A stretch of DNA of 64,000 nt from an uncultured Roseburia sp. (GTDB lineage Bacteria > Bacillota > Clostridia > Lachnospirales > Lachnospiraceae): positions 1 to 64,000 of the forward strand of contig CANSKO010000003.1 of NCBI GenBank assembly GCA_947647505.1, written 5' to 3'. Of the stretch, positions 17,771 through 27,670 are shown in pieces (positions within the stretch are counted from its first letter, which is position 1; the number at the start of each line of letters is the position of its first letter). Under the pieces are notes generated by a model. That model worked only from the letters and a program-made list of their open reading frames with translations, ran no database searches and had not been told where the DNA came from. The position numbers and the translations under genes were made by a program.

Positions 17771-20245
17771 ATGAAAAAAAGAATGTTAGCGCTGTTATGC
17801 ACGGTGGCGATGGCGGGAATGAGCCTGCACTGTCTGCCGTCTGTGCCGGCGAAGGCTGCTGAGACAGGAAAAACCTATTATATCAGCAGCAAAAGGGGAG
17901 ACAATGCAAGAGCCGGGACTTCTCAGAGAGAGGCATGGGAAACGCTCGATAAGCTGAAAAGCGTAGATCTTCAGCCGGGAGACCGGGTGCTTTTGGAAAA
18001 AGGATCGGTGTTTTACGGATACATTCATCTTCAGGATGTGCATGGGACGGAAGAGGCGCCGATTCAGATTGGCAGTTATGGAACGTCGGAGAGCCGCCCG
18101 GTGATTCATGCAAACGGTCAGGGCGTCTGGCATCAGTCTTATGGAGGAGCGGTTGAAAATCAGAATCATCGATCCAGAGGATATGTATCTTCGGCCCTTT
18201 TGCTTTATGATGTGGATTTTGTAGAAGTAAGCGGACTGGAATTGACGAACGAATCGGATGATTTTGAATTTTTTAAAGGAGCGGCAGTAAGCGCATCGGA
18301 AATTGACAGCCGCATGGACCGCACCGGCGTGGCCGGCATTGCAAAAGACGGCGGCACAATGGAGCATATCTATCTGAATGATCTTTACATACACGACGTA
18401 GATGGCAATATCGAAGATAAACATATGAACAACGGGGGAATTCAGATGAACGTCCTTCCTCCGGAAAATGAAGCGGCTACCGGAATTGCCCGCTATCATG
18501 ACATAAAGATAACAAACTGCCACATAAAAGACGTTTCGCGGGCAGGCATCTGCGTGGGATATACGTACAACGGGAGTAAATTTGACGGGATGGCGATTGC
18601 AGACGAGACGGCGCAGACGTATGGGCACACAGATGTGCTGATCGAGGGGAATTATGTGCAGAATGCCGGCAACGACGGTATCGTTGCCATGTATGCGTAT
18701 CGGCCATTGATTCAGAGAAACGTTGCAGATAAGGCCGGAGCGGATCTTGAGACTTACAAGCCGGGCGAGCATCCGGAGTTCTGGCAGCCATTTTGCGCGG
18801 CAATCTGGCCCTGGAAGTGCAAAGACGCCGTTTTTCAGTATAACGAAGCGTTTGACATGGTGGAAAATCAGGATGGACAGCCGTGGGACGTTGACTGGTC
18901 GGACGGAACGGTATATCAGTATAACTACAGCCATAATAATGGCGGCGGATGCATTATGTTCTGTCTGGAAGAAGCGTATCAGGGCGTGTTTCGTTACAAT
19001 ATCAGCCAGAATGACCTGCGGGGCCTGATCGCATTGGACAACAATCCCAAAGCGGCAATTTATAACAATGTATTCTATATCGGAAAAGATCTGAGCACGA
19101 AGCTGTTTATGGATTCCAACCCGTTTATTCCCGGAAAAGACAGCTATACCGGCGCTGCGGATCTGAGAAACAATATTTTCTACAATGAAAGCACAAAGAA
19201 AAGCGAGGAAGAGACAATCGTAAGCGCCGGGCGCACATTCCAGAATAATATATTTTACGGATATGAAGGAAAGACGCTTCCGGAAGGCGCGATTACGTCT
19301 GATCCGAAACTAAAGGATCCGGGCGCGGCGCCGATTGCATCTTTATCTGGAAAAATACATGAAGACAAAGCTGTATTTGACGGTTATACGCTGCGGGAGG
19401 GATCGCCGGCAATCAATGCCGGGATTCTGGGAGAACGCAGCGCCAAATATGATTTCTTTGGCAATCCGGTGGGCGCGCAGCCGGATATCGGCGTTTTTGA
19501 ATCGGATGCAAAAGAGACGGTTCTGGCGCTTGGAGGAGATCGCGTAACAATAGAAAACGGAAAGATTACGCAGACGCCAAAAGGCATGAAAATAAAAGAA
19601 CTGAAAGAACAGCTTGTCTATGCCAGAGACGTTTCAATCCAGTTCATGAAAAATGGTCAGGAAGCGCAGGAAGAGGATGAAGTGACGTCGGATGTGACGG
19701 TTCGCATTTCAAGAGGCGGAGAGACGGTTTCCTATGCGGTTGAAATGGCAAGAAACATTACGTATGCAGATTACGAGCCGGACGCACAGATGCGGGCGTC
19801 TGTGCAGACAGGAAGCGAAGAGACGGGCGCTTCGGAGGGAGCCGCAGAATATCCAACGCCAGCGTCCAATGCGCTGGATGGCAATACCAGCACAATCTGG
19901 CATACACGGTGGGAAGGAACGGCACAGTCGGACGTATGGCTTCTGATTGATCTGGGAAGCAGCAAAAAAGCAGCCCGATTCACCTATATTCCAAGGCAGA
20001 ATAATAATACTGGAATTATCACGAAATACAAAATAGAAGTCAGCCAGGACGGGACAAACTGGACACAGGCGGCGGAAGGGACATGGAGCTCGGATGTGAC
20101 GACAAAATATGCGTTTTTTGATGAAGTGCAGACGCGGTATGTGAAACTGACAGGACTGGAGTCGCTGCCCATGGGAGGCGGCAAGCCGGCTGGCAGCGCT
20201 GCGGAAGTGCGTGTGGGCTACATAAAAAATATTTCGGATCAGTAA
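17771..20245 (+). CDS. Secreted beta-helix glycosidase-like protein A1 (candidate GH136)
   Basis: An 824-residue secreted protein. Start at 17771 (AGAGGAG site, signal peptide MKKRMLALLC...AKAAE) rather than 17753. Residues ~35-570 form a right-handed parallel beta-helix (TYYISSKRGDNARAGTS, LQPGDRVLLEKGSVF, DKHMNNGGIQMNV, YQYNYSHNNGGG, DIGVFES at the end). The motif D-G-Q-P-W-D-V-D places Asp368 and Asp375 seven residues apart, the spacing I recall for the catalytic Asp pair of LnbX (GH136). A small unidentified domain (~575-665) and an F5/8-type C (CBM32-like) domain (~680-815, ALDGNTSTIWHTRW, RYVKLTG) follow. First of four paralogues; specificity for lacto-N-biose is a hypothesis, and GH141-like or other beta-helix activities are alternatives. 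Confidence 0.75.
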   Translation: MKKRMLALLCTVAMAGMSLHCLPSVPAKAAETGKTYYISSKRGDNARAGTSQREAWETLDKLKSVDLQPGDRVLLEKGSVFYGYIHLQDVHGTEEAPIQIGSYGTSESRPVIHANGQGVWHQSYGGAVENQNHRSRGYVSSALLLYDVDFVEVSGLELTNESDDFEFFKGAAVSASEIDSRMDRTGVAGIAKDGGTMEHIYLNDLYIHDVDGNIEDKHMNNGGIQMNVLPPENEAATGIARYHDIKITNCHIKDVSRAGICVGYTYNGSKFDGMAIADETAQTYGHTDVLIEGNYVQNAGNDGIVAMYAYRPLIQRNVADKAGADLETYKPGEHPEFWQPFCAAIWPWKCKDAVFQYNEAFDMVENQDGQPWDVDWSDGTVYQYNYSHNNGGGCIMFCLEEAYQGVFRYNISQNDLRGLIALDNNPKAAIYNNVFYIGKDLSTKLFMDSNPFIPGKDSYTGAADLRNNIFYNESTKKSEEETIVSAGRTFQNNIFYGYEGKTLPEGAITSDPKLKDPGAAPIASLSGKIHEDKAVFDGYTLREGSPAINAGILGERSAKYDFFGNPVGAQPDIGVFESDAKETVLALGGDRVTIENGKITQTPKGMKIKELKEQLVYARDVSIQFMKNGQEAQEEDEVTSDVTVRISRGGETVSYAVEMARNITYADYEPDAQMRASVQTGSEETGASEGAAEYPTPASNALDGNTSTIWHTRWEGTAQSDVWLLIDLGSSKKAARFTYIPRQNNNTGIITKYKIEVSQDGTNWTQAAEGTWSSDVTTKYAFFDEVQTRYVKLTGLESLPMGGGKPAGSAAEVRVGYIKNISDQ

Positions 20246-20257
20246 AGAAGGAGGTTT

Positions 20258-22693
20258 ATGATGAGAAAAAGAGGATTTACCATTATCCTGTCGGCTGCGC
20301 TTTGTTGTTCTTTTGCAGCTCCGGCGCTGGAAATCGCAGCGGCGGAAAAAGCAGACGGCGCGCAGGGAACAACATATTACGTCAGTACGCTGCATGGAAA
20401 AGACAGAAATAACGGAACAAGCCGGCAGGAACCATTTTACAGTCTGCAAAAGATCAATGACCTGGATTTGCAGCCGGGCGATCGGATACTGCTGGAAAGT
20501 GGATCTGTGTTTGAAGACGGTTATCTGCACCTGTTTGGACAGAGCGGGAGTGAAGAGGCGCCAATTGTCATTGACCGGTATGGCGAGGGCGCAGATCCTT
20601 TGATTCGGACGAACGGGCAGGGCGTCTGGTATCAGAATTATGGAAAACAGTTAGACAGCGCGAGCCATGTTTTTCAGGGCTATGTATCATCCTCTGTTCT
20701 TTTGTATGATACGGAATATATCGAGATTCGAAATCTTGAGATCGAAAACAGGGCGCCGCGGGTTGATACGTTTTATAATGCGGCCGATGTCATGAATCGC
20801 ACCGGCGTAGCGGCTGTGGCGCAGGATAAAGGGACGATTGAGCATATTTATCTGGACGGGCTGAATATTCACGACGTCAACGGAAATGTCTACGACAAGC
20901 ACATGAACAACGGCGGAATTTATTTTACGGTGTTTATGCCGCATAATGAGCAGGATACGGGAATCGCCCGTTATGACGATGTGAAGATTGAGAACTGTTC
21001 CGTAATCAATACGAACCGCTGGGGCATTGCCGTAGGCTATACGGCGTATCACGATCAGTTCACGGGCAGGGAAATTTCGGATTCCGCGATCGCGCAGTAT
21101 GGCGCGACCAACGTGGTGGTTCGCAATAACTATGTAAAAGACGCCGGAGGAGACGGCATCACAATGATGTATTGCGACAGGCCGTTGGTGGAATATAACG
21201 TATCGGACGGCGTGGCAAAGCATATGAATACAGAAATTTATGCCAATCCGGGCAATCGGGGCGGAAGAGTGGCGGCCGCAGTCTGGCCGTGGAAATGCAA
21301 GGATGCGCTGTTCCAGTACAACGAAGTGTTTGACACGCAAAATGGCGCCAGCGGAAACGGGGATGCACAGGCATGGGACGCGGATTCCGGCGACGGCACG
21401 CTGTATCAGTACAATTACAGCCACGGCAATACGGGCGGCTGCGTTATGTTCTGTTATCCGCAGGCGTATCAAAACACATTCCGGTATAATATCAGTCAGG
21501 GAGATCTGATGGGAATGCTGGATGTTTCCAGTAATCCGGATGCGCATGTATACAACAATGTATTCTATATAGAAGGAGAAAACGTAAATTTTCTGCGCGC
21601 CGATCATGCGGACGGAAGCGCAAGGGTAGAGAATAATATTATTTATTATGCTGGAGAGGAGCCAAAAACGGAAAACTGGCAGAGGAATCCTGCAAGACAG
21701 ACTTATTCGAATAATTTGTATTATAATTACGCGAATGTGCCGGAAAGCGACGCCAATGCCGTTGCCGTAGAAAAAGGCGAGCCTGTTTTTGTAAATGCCG
21801 GAAGCGCGCCTGTATTTGCGTCGGGCGTAGCCCGTCTGCATTATAATCCGGGCGTACGAAGTGAATTTGACGGTTACAAGCTTGTGAAGGATTCGCCGGC
21901 AATCGGAGCGGGCATAAAGATTACGGATGCCAATGGAAAGGAACTGTGTCAGACAGATTTCTTTGGAAATGAAATATCAGCTTCGGAAACGCCGGATATT
22001 GGGGCGCATAAATATCAGTCGGAGGAAGGAATGCTGCCGCCGCCTGCGCCGCAGATCACGGAGGCTGCTGAAGCGACGGAGAATACGGTCGTCCTTTCCT
22101 GGCCGACAGTCGGAGAAATGGCGGGCGTAGCCGGGTATAAAATTATGAACGGCAGCCAGGAGCTGATGGATATTACGAATCCCGCGGATGTAACCGATTC
22201 CGAAAAAAATCTGATATCCGTTCGGCTGGAAAATCTGGAGCCTGGAACAACGTATACGATTTCCGTTGTCGCATACGATGCGGAAGGGACCAAATCAGAA
22301 CCGGCGGTCTTTACAGTAAAAACAGCGGGCAAAGAGGAAGAAAATCCCGGAGGGGATAATCCGCCGAATCCTCCTGTTGTAAATCCGGGCGATACGAATC
22401 AACCGAATCCCCCGGCTGTAACGCCAGGCGGCAACGATGCGGCAGGAACGGTAACGCCACCGGATGAGAAGCCAACGCTTAAAGTGAAAAAATCGCTGAC
22501 TGTCAAACGGGGCAAAAAGAAAAAACTGAATGTGAAGACGACTGCTAAAGGAAAAATCACATATAAAAGCAGCAATAAAAAGGTAGCGGCTGTGACAAAG
22601 AAAGGCGTTGTTACAGGAAAAAAGAAAGGCAGCTGTAAAATTACGATTCGCTGTGGAAGCCTGAAAGCGGTTGTAAAAGTAAAAGTCAAATAG
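20258..22693 (+). CDS. Secreted beta-helix glycosidase-like protein B1 (candidate GH136)
   Basis: An 811-residue paralogue of the preceding protein, 12 bp downstream with an AGAAGGAGG site. Signal peptide to about AAAEKA, then the beta-helix (~25-585): TYYVSTLHGKDRNNGTS, LQPGDRILLESGSVF, YDKHMNNGGIYFTV, DAQAWDAD with Asp369 and Asp376, YQYNYSHGNTGG, and DIGAHKYQ closing the fold. Unlike A1, the C-terminus has a fibronectin type III domain (~595-690, AGYKIMNGSQEL, LEPGTTYTISVVAYD), a Pro/Gly/Asn-rich linker and a lysine-rich Big_2-type domain (~745-811, KGKITYKSSNKKVAAVTKKGVVTGKKKGS). That tail is a plausible wall-retention module. Closest sequence partner is the fourth gene of the operon. Confidence 0.75.
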   Translation: MMRKRGFTIILSAALCCSFAAPALEIAAAEKADGAQGTTYYVSTLHGKDRNNGTSRQEPFYSLQKINDLDLQPGDRILLESGSVFEDGYLHLFGQSGSEEAPIVIDRYGEGADPLIRTNGQGVWYQNYGKQLDSASHVFQGYVSSSVLLYDTEYIEIRNLEIENRAPRVDTFYNAADVMNRTGVAAVAQDKGTIEHIYLDGLNIHDVNGNVYDKHMNNGGIYFTVFMPHNEQDTGIARYDDVKIENCSVINTNRWGIAVGYTAYHDQFTGREISDSAIAQYGATNVVVRNNYVKDAGGDGITMMYCDRPLVEYNVSDGVAKHMNTEIYANPGNRGGRVAAAVWPWKCKDALFQYNEVFDTQNGASGNGDAQAWDADSGDGTLYQYNYSHGNTGGCVMFCYPQAYQNTFRYNISQGDLMGMLDVSSNPDAHVYNNVFYIEGENVNFLRADHADGSARVENNIIYYAGEEPKTENWQRNPARQTYSNNLYYNYANVPESDANAVAVEKGEPVFVNAGSAPVFASGVARLHYNPGVRSEFDGYKLVKDSPAIGAGIKITDANGKELCQTDFFGNEISASETPDIGAHKYQSEEGMLPPPAPQITEAAEATENTVVLSWPTVGEMAGVAGYKIMNGSQELMDITNPADVTDSEKNLISVRLENLEPGTTYTISVVAYDAEGTKSEPAVFTVKTAGKEEENPGGDNPPNPPVVNPGDTNQPNPPAVTPGGNDAAGTVTPPDEKPTLKVKKSLTVKRGKKKKLNVKTTAKGKITYKSSNKKVAAVTKKGVVTGKKKGSCKITIRCGSLKAVVKVKVK

Positions 22694-22727
22694 TCAGAAT
22701 TCTGACAAAGAGAGAAAGGAGTATACA

Positions 22728-25205
22728 ATGAAAAAGAAAATGTTGGCAGTTGCATGTATGCTGACTGTGGTGGGGACCGGGATCGGATTTCCACTCGCCG
22801 GAACAGATGTTGCAGAAGCGGCGGAAACAGGCACGACGTACTATATCAGCAGCATTCATGGCGATAATGCAAAGCGTGGAACATCGGCGTCCGAGGCATG
22901 GGAGACGCTGGATAAGCTGATCGAGGATGTGAAATTAAAGCCGGGTGATTCGGTGCTGCTGGAAAAGGGGTCAGTGTTTAATGATGCCTATATTCATTTG
23001 TATGATGTGCATGGAACGGCGGACGCGCCGATTGTCATCAGCAGCTATGGCGAAGGAAACAAGCCAGTCATCAATGCAAACGGACAGGGCGTGTGGTATC
23101 AGTCTTATGAAAAAAGAACGATAAATGAGGATGGAAGCATTACGACGAACGTCATGATGGACAATTCCAATCACAAGTATAAGGGCTATGTGTCATCCGC
23201 TATTTTGCTTTATGATGTGGATTTTGTGGAAATCAGCGATCTGGAAATTACAAATGAATCGGATGATTTCGATTATTTTAAGGGCGCCGCAAGCAGCGTC
23301 AGTGAAACAAGCGGACGTATGGACCGCACCGGCGTATCGGGAATCGCAAAAGACGGCGGCACAAGCGAGCATATCTATCTGGACAATCTGTATATTCATG
23401 ATGTCGATGGCAATATCGAAGATAAGCATATGAATAACGGCGGAATTCAGATGAACGTCATACCGCCCAAAGATGAGGCGGCTACCGGAATTGCAAAATA
23501 TCACGATGTAAAGATTACAAACTGTTATGTCAGGAAGGTTTCAAGAGCCGGCATCTGCGTAGGATATTCCTATCAGAACGCAAAATTCAACGGAGCGGCA
23601 ATTTCCGACGAGGCGGCGCAGAAATATGGGCAGACGGATCTGGTTATTGAGAACAATTACGTAAAAGACATCGGAAATGATGCGATTGTGGCGATGTATT
23701 CGTACCGTCCGCTTGTGCAGTACAATATATCCGACCGGTCCGGCGCCGATATGGATATGTCCGACGGAGGCTATGCAAGCCATTGGCAGCATTTGTGCGC
23801 GGCAGTCTGGCCGTGGAAATGCAAGGACGGCGTGTTCCAGTACAATGAAGTGTTTGACACGGTAGGAGACAACAATCAGGACGCGCAGGCGTGGGACATC
23901 GACTATTCGGATGGAACGGTGTACCAGTACAATTACAGCCATAATAATGGCGGCGGAGCAATTATGTTCTGTGGCGGCGAAGCGTACAACGGCGTATTCC
24001 GTTATAATATCAGCCAGAATGATCTGCGGCATCTGATGCATCTGGCCGGAAATCCAAATGGCGAAGTTTATAACAACGTATTTTATATTGACGGAGAGCT
24101 GGATACGCAGCTTGTCAGCGGCGCAGGGCCGACAACGATCAGAAATAATATTTTCTATAATATCAGCAGTGGAAGAAAGGCGGATGAAACGATCGTACAT
24201 GACAGCCGCACATACTCCAACAACATATTCTATGGCTACGATGGCATTACGCTGCCGGAGGGATCTATTACAGAGGATCCGAAGTTTGCAGATCCGGGTA
24301 AGGCGCCAAACGGAGTGCTGGGAGAAGACAGAGCTACACTGCATGAAAGAAGCGTTTACAATGGCTATAAACTGCAAAGCGATTCGCCCGCGATCAATGC
24401 CGGCGTTTTCGTGGAAGGCGCGCCAAAATATGACTTCTTTGGAAACAGAGTCGGTCTTGTGCCGGATATTGGAGCATTTGAATCCAATGCAGCAGAGCCA
24501 GAGCTGGGCGTGAAAGCAGTTGGAAAGGCAGCCGTTATCGTTTCGGATACGAAGATTTCGGAAGCGCCTTCCGGCATGACGGTAAAAGAGCTGGAAGAGC
24601 AGCTGATCTATGCACAGGATGTTACATTTAAAGTATTAAACGGCGGACAGGAAGCAGGTCCGGAAGATGTGCTTACAAATTCGATGCAGGTGCAGGTTGC
24701 AAGAGGCGGCGAGACGAAATCCTACACGCTCGAGATCGCAAAAGAGTATAAAGAGTACGATCCGTCCACAACGACTGCAACGGCAGGAAGCGCAGAGACG
24801 AGTCAGGGAGAAGTTGCCGCAAAGGTATGCGACGGTGACATAAGCACAATCTGGCATACGGCATATGCGGGATGCGAGCAGAGTCAGGTCTGGGTTGAGC
24901 TGGATCTTGGAGAAGTAAAACCGGTAGCCATGGTGAAATACGTTTCAAGGTCGACAGGCGGAGCAAACGGCGTATTCCGGGATTATAAAGTGCAGGTGCG
25001 CAGCGCGGAGACAGAGGAATGGCAGACGGTGGACGCCGGAACCTGGAGTAAATCGAGTGTAGGCAGCGTGGAATATTCGAAATTTGATACGGTAAATGCG
25101 CGCTACGTAAGGCTTGAAGGCACGAAAACGCTGACAGCGCCGGGCAGCGAAAATAAAGTTTTTGGTTCTGCCTCGGAAATTCATGTTGGCTATGAAGTGA
25201 AATAA
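22728..25205 (+). CDS. Secreted beta-helix glycosidase-like protein A2 (candidate GH136)
   Basis: An 825-residue paralogue of A1. AAAGGAG site, signal peptide ending near AEAAE, then the beta-helix with TYYISSIHGDNAKRGTS, KPGDSVLLEKGSVF, an insert relative to A1 around residue 130 (KRTINEDGSITTNVMMDNSN), DKHMNNGGIQMNVIPP, and DAQAWDID with Asp385 and Asp392. After DIGAFESN come the same small domain as A1 (VSDTKISEAPSGMTVKELEEQLIYAQDV) and a CBM32-like domain (KVCDGDISTIWHTAYAG, ARYVRLEGT). The sharing of both C-terminal domains with A1 but not with B1/B2 shows that A and B are distinct subfamilies and that the operon arose by duplication of an A-B pair. Confidence 0.75.
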   Translation: MKKKMLAVACMLTVVGTGIGFPLAGTDVAEAAETGTTYYISSIHGDNAKRGTSASEAWETLDKLIEDVKLKPGDSVLLEKGSVFNDAYIHLYDVHGTADAPIVISSYGEGNKPVINANGQGVWYQSYEKRTINEDGSITTNVMMDNSNHKYKGYVSSAILLYDVDFVEISDLEITNESDDFDYFKGAASSVSETSGRMDRTGVSGIAKDGGTSEHIYLDNLYIHDVDGNIEDKHMNNGGIQMNVIPPKDEAATGIAKYHDVKITNCYVRKVSRAGICVGYSYQNAKFNGAAISDEAAQKYGQTDLVIENNYVKDIGNDAIVAMYSYRPLVQYNISDRSGADMDMSDGGYASHWQHLCAAVWPWKCKDGVFQYNEVFDTVGDNNQDAQAWDIDYSDGTVYQYNYSHNNGGGAIMFCGGEAYNGVFRYNISQNDLRHLMHLAGNPNGEVYNNVFYIDGELDTQLVSGAGPTTIRNNIFYNISSGRKADETIVHDSRTYSNNIFYGYDGITLPEGSITEDPKFADPGKAPNGVLGEDRATLHERSVYNGYKLQSDSPAINAGVFVEGAPKYDFFGNRVGLVPDIGAFESNAAEPELGVKAVGKAAVIVSDTKISEAPSGMTVKELEEQLIYAQDVTFKVLNGGQEAGPEDVLTNSMQVQVARGGETKSYTLEIAKEYKEYDPSTTTATAGSAETSQGEVAAKVCDGDISTIWHTAYAGCEQSQVWVELDLGEVKPVAMVKYVSRSTGGANGVFRDYKVQVRSAETEEWQTVDAGTWSKSSVGSVEYSKFDTVNARYVRLEGTKTLTAPGSENKVFGSASEIHVGYEVK

Positions 25206-25218
25206 GAAGGAGAAGTCT

Positions 25219-27660
25219 ATGATGAAGAAAAAGATTTTAGCAGTCGTTGCCGCCGTCGCGATGCTCTTCTCTGTTGCAGCGCCGGATATCGAAGCTGACG
25301 CCGCTGTAGACAGAACGGGCGCCGTGGGCACGACGTATTATGTCAGCACGCTTCGTGGAAAAGACAGCAACAGTGGCACGAGTAAAAATGAACCGTTTTA
25401 CAGTCTGAGAAAAATCAATGAGCTGCAATTACAACCAGGCGATCAGATTCTTTTAGAATGCGGCTCCGTATTTAAGAATGGCTATCTGCATTTGTTTGGA
25501 CAGTCAGGAAGCGCAGAGGCGCCAATCGTCATTGACCAGTACGGCGAAGGGGCGGACCCCATCATTGATACGAACGGGCAGGGCGTGTGGTATCAGAATT
25601 ATGGAAAACGCCTCGATAATAACTGGCATAAGTATCAGGGCTATGTATCGTCCTCCATTCTGCTGTATGATTCCGAATATATTGAAATAAGGAATCTGGA
25701 GATAGTCAATCAGTCTCCAAAGGTCGATAATTATTACAATGCTGCGGATATGATGGACCGTACCGGCGTTGCAGCCGTAGCGCAGGATAAGGGAACGATC
25801 GACCATATCTATTTGCAGGGACTGAATGTGCACGATATCATTGGAAATGTATACAACAAGCATATGAACAACGGAGGCATTTATTTTACGGTGTATGAGC
25901 CGCATAACGAAGAAGCGACGGGCGTGTCCCGTTACGATGACGTGCGGATTGAAAATTGCAGCGTAACCAACACGAATCGTTGGGGAATTGCAGTTGGATA
26001 TACGACCAAATGGGACAGATTTCAGGGCAGCGTAATTTCAGACGAAACGATTCAGACATACGGCTCCACAAATGTTACGATTCAGAACAACTATGTCAAA
26101 GACGCCGGAGGCGACGCGATTACGCTGATGTATTGCGACAGACCGCTGGTGCAGTATAATGTGTCAGACGGTGCGGGAAGACAGATGCATACGGCGGATT
26201 ATCTGCCTTCTGTAGATGGCTCACAGAGATTTTCAGCGGGCATCTGGCCGTGGAAATGTAAAGACGGCTTATTCCAGTATAACGAAGTATTTGACATGCA
26301 GAACATCAACGGTGAAAACGGAGATGGCCAGGCATGGGATGCGGACTGGACGGATGGAACGATTTACCAGTATAACTACAGCCATAACAACGGAGGCGGC
26401 TGTCTGATGGTTTGTCTGTCAGAAGCATATCGGACGACGTTCCGCTATAATATCAGCCAGAATGACTTAAAAGGCGTGCTCTGTATTTTCTCAAGCCCGA
26501 AAGCGCACATTTACAACAATGTCTTTTATGTGCAGGAAGACGTGCCGATTCATCGTGAGCAAAAGAGCGGAGGCGAGGCGCTGCTTGAGAACAATATCTT
26601 CTACTATACAGGTGAAACGCCAAGAACAGAAGACTGGACCGTAGGCAATAATAAGACGTATAACAATAACCTGTATTACAACTATGCAAACACGCCGACC
26701 GATGCAGGCGCGGTTGTTGTAGAAAAAGGCGATCCGGTCTTTGTCAATGCCGGAAGCGCGCCGCAAATGACGACGGGATCTGTGCGGCTGCATGAGGATC
26801 CAAACGTCAGAAGTCCATTTGACGGATATAAGCTGGCAGAGGGTTCCGCAGCGATTGGAGCAGGAAAAGTCGTTACGGACGCCAATGGCATGGATATGTG
26901 CGAAAAAGATTTCTTTGGCAACGCAATTTCAGCGGAAGAGACGCCGGATATCGGGGTGCACAAGTATCAGGAAAATGAGAATCCGACGATTCCTTCCATG
27001 CCGGACAGAGCGGAAATAAACGAAACAACGGAAAATTCGGCGTCCATCAGCTGGCCTGTTTTATGGGATACAGAGGGAATTGCCGGTTATAAGATCATGG
27101 ACGGCGATCGGGTTTTGCTTGATATTGACGATCTGGATGCAGCGATGGATCCGGATACGCAGATGATTACCGTTTCCTTTACCAACTTGCAGCCGAATAC
27201 GAGATATACGATGTCTGTTGTCGCATATGATGTAAACGGCGTGGAATCAGAGCCGCAGCAGTTTACATTTGTGACGGCAGGTCAGCCGAAGCAGGATGAA
27301 AAACCGGACGACGGCAATAATCCGGGCGGCAACGAAACGCCGGCGCCCACGCCGGACACTCCGGGTGGCGGGCAGCCGCCTGTAGTGGAAAATCCACCGG
27401 GCAATACGGGTTCACAGGGCGAAGAAATCAGCAATAAACAGAAAATAACGGTTAAGAAATCGATTACCGTAAAGAGGGGCAAGAAAGTAAAACTGAAAGT
27501 GACGGTAAAGCCCAAAGGCAAGATCACGTATAAGAGCAGCAATAAGAAAGTCGCTTCCGTCAATAAAAAAGGCGTAATCACAGGCAAGAAGAAGGGAAGC
27601 TGCAAGATTACGGTGAAATGCAACGGAGCGAAGAAAACCGTAAAAGTAAAGGTAAAATAA
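25219..27660 (+). CDS. Secreted beta-helix glycosidase-like protein B2 (candidate GH136)
   Basis: An 813-residue paralogue of B1 with the same layout: signal peptide to about ADAAV, beta-helix (TYYVSTLRGKDSNSGTS, LQPGDQILLECGSVF, YNKHMNNGGIYFTV, DGQAWDAD with Asp369 and Asp376, DIGVHKYQ), fibronectin type III domain (AGYKIMDGDRVL, LQPNTRYTMSVVAYD), Pro-rich linker and lysine-rich Big_2-like C-terminus (KGKITYKSSNKKVASVNKKGVITGKKKGS). It has AAGGAGAAG upstream and ends the operon just before a strong terminator. The active-site Asp pair falls at the same residue numbers as in B1. Confidence 0.75.
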   Translation: MMKKKILAVVAAVAMLFSVAAPDIEADAAVDRTGAVGTTYYVSTLRGKDSNSGTSKNEPFYSLRKINELQLQPGDQILLECGSVFKNGYLHLFGQSGSAEAPIVIDQYGEGADPIIDTNGQGVWYQNYGKRLDNNWHKYQGYVSSSILLYDSEYIEIRNLEIVNQSPKVDNYYNAADMMDRTGVAAVAQDKGTIDHIYLQGLNVHDIIGNVYNKHMNNGGIYFTVYEPHNEEATGVSRYDDVRIENCSVTNTNRWGIAVGYTTKWDRFQGSVISDETIQTYGSTNVTIQNNYVKDAGGDAITLMYCDRPLVQYNVSDGAGRQMHTADYLPSVDGSQRFSAGIWPWKCKDGLFQYNEVFDMQNINGENGDGQAWDADWTDGTIYQYNYSHNNGGGCLMVCLSEAYRTTFRYNISQNDLKGVLCIFSSPKAHIYNNVFYVQEDVPIHREQKSGGEALLENNIFYYTGETPRTEDWTVGNNKTYNNNLYYNYANTPTDAGAVVVEKGDPVFVNAGSAPQMTTGSVRLHEDPNVRSPFDGYKLAEGSAAIGAGKVVTDANGMDMCEKDFFGNAISAEETPDIGVHKYQENENPTIPSMPDRAEINETTENSASISWPVLWDTEGIAGYKIMDGDRVLLDIDDLDAAMDPDTQMITVSFTNLQPNTRYTMSVVAYDVNGVESEPQQFTFVTAGQPKQDEKPDDGNNPGGNETPAPTPDTPGGGQPPVVENPPGNTGSQGEEISNKQKITVKKSITVKRGKKVKLKVTVKPKGKITYKSSNKKVASVNKKGVITGKKKGSCKITVKCNGAKKTVKVKVK

Positions 27661-27670
27661 TCGGATTCCA

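Larger units (their letters stand above)
17771..27660 (+). repeat. Duplicated two-gene (A-B-A-B) unit
   Basis: The four beta-helix genes alternate between two C-terminal architectures. A1 and A2 share domain order and many identical stretches, as do B1 and B2. The simplest history is one A/B divergence followed by tandem duplication of the pair. Long similar stretches around the D-x-Q-x-W-D-x-D and NYSHNN regions could recombine and change copy number. Confidence 0.8.

Noticed and set aside
17795-18934. 379-residue minus-strand ORF opposite the first beta-helix gene (with similar long antisense ORFs at 20687-21841 and 23541-24377)
   Set aside because: They lie antisense to well-supported coding sequence, lack ribosome sites and translate to low-quality sequence. 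Their recurrence reflects shared codon patterns of the paralogues.
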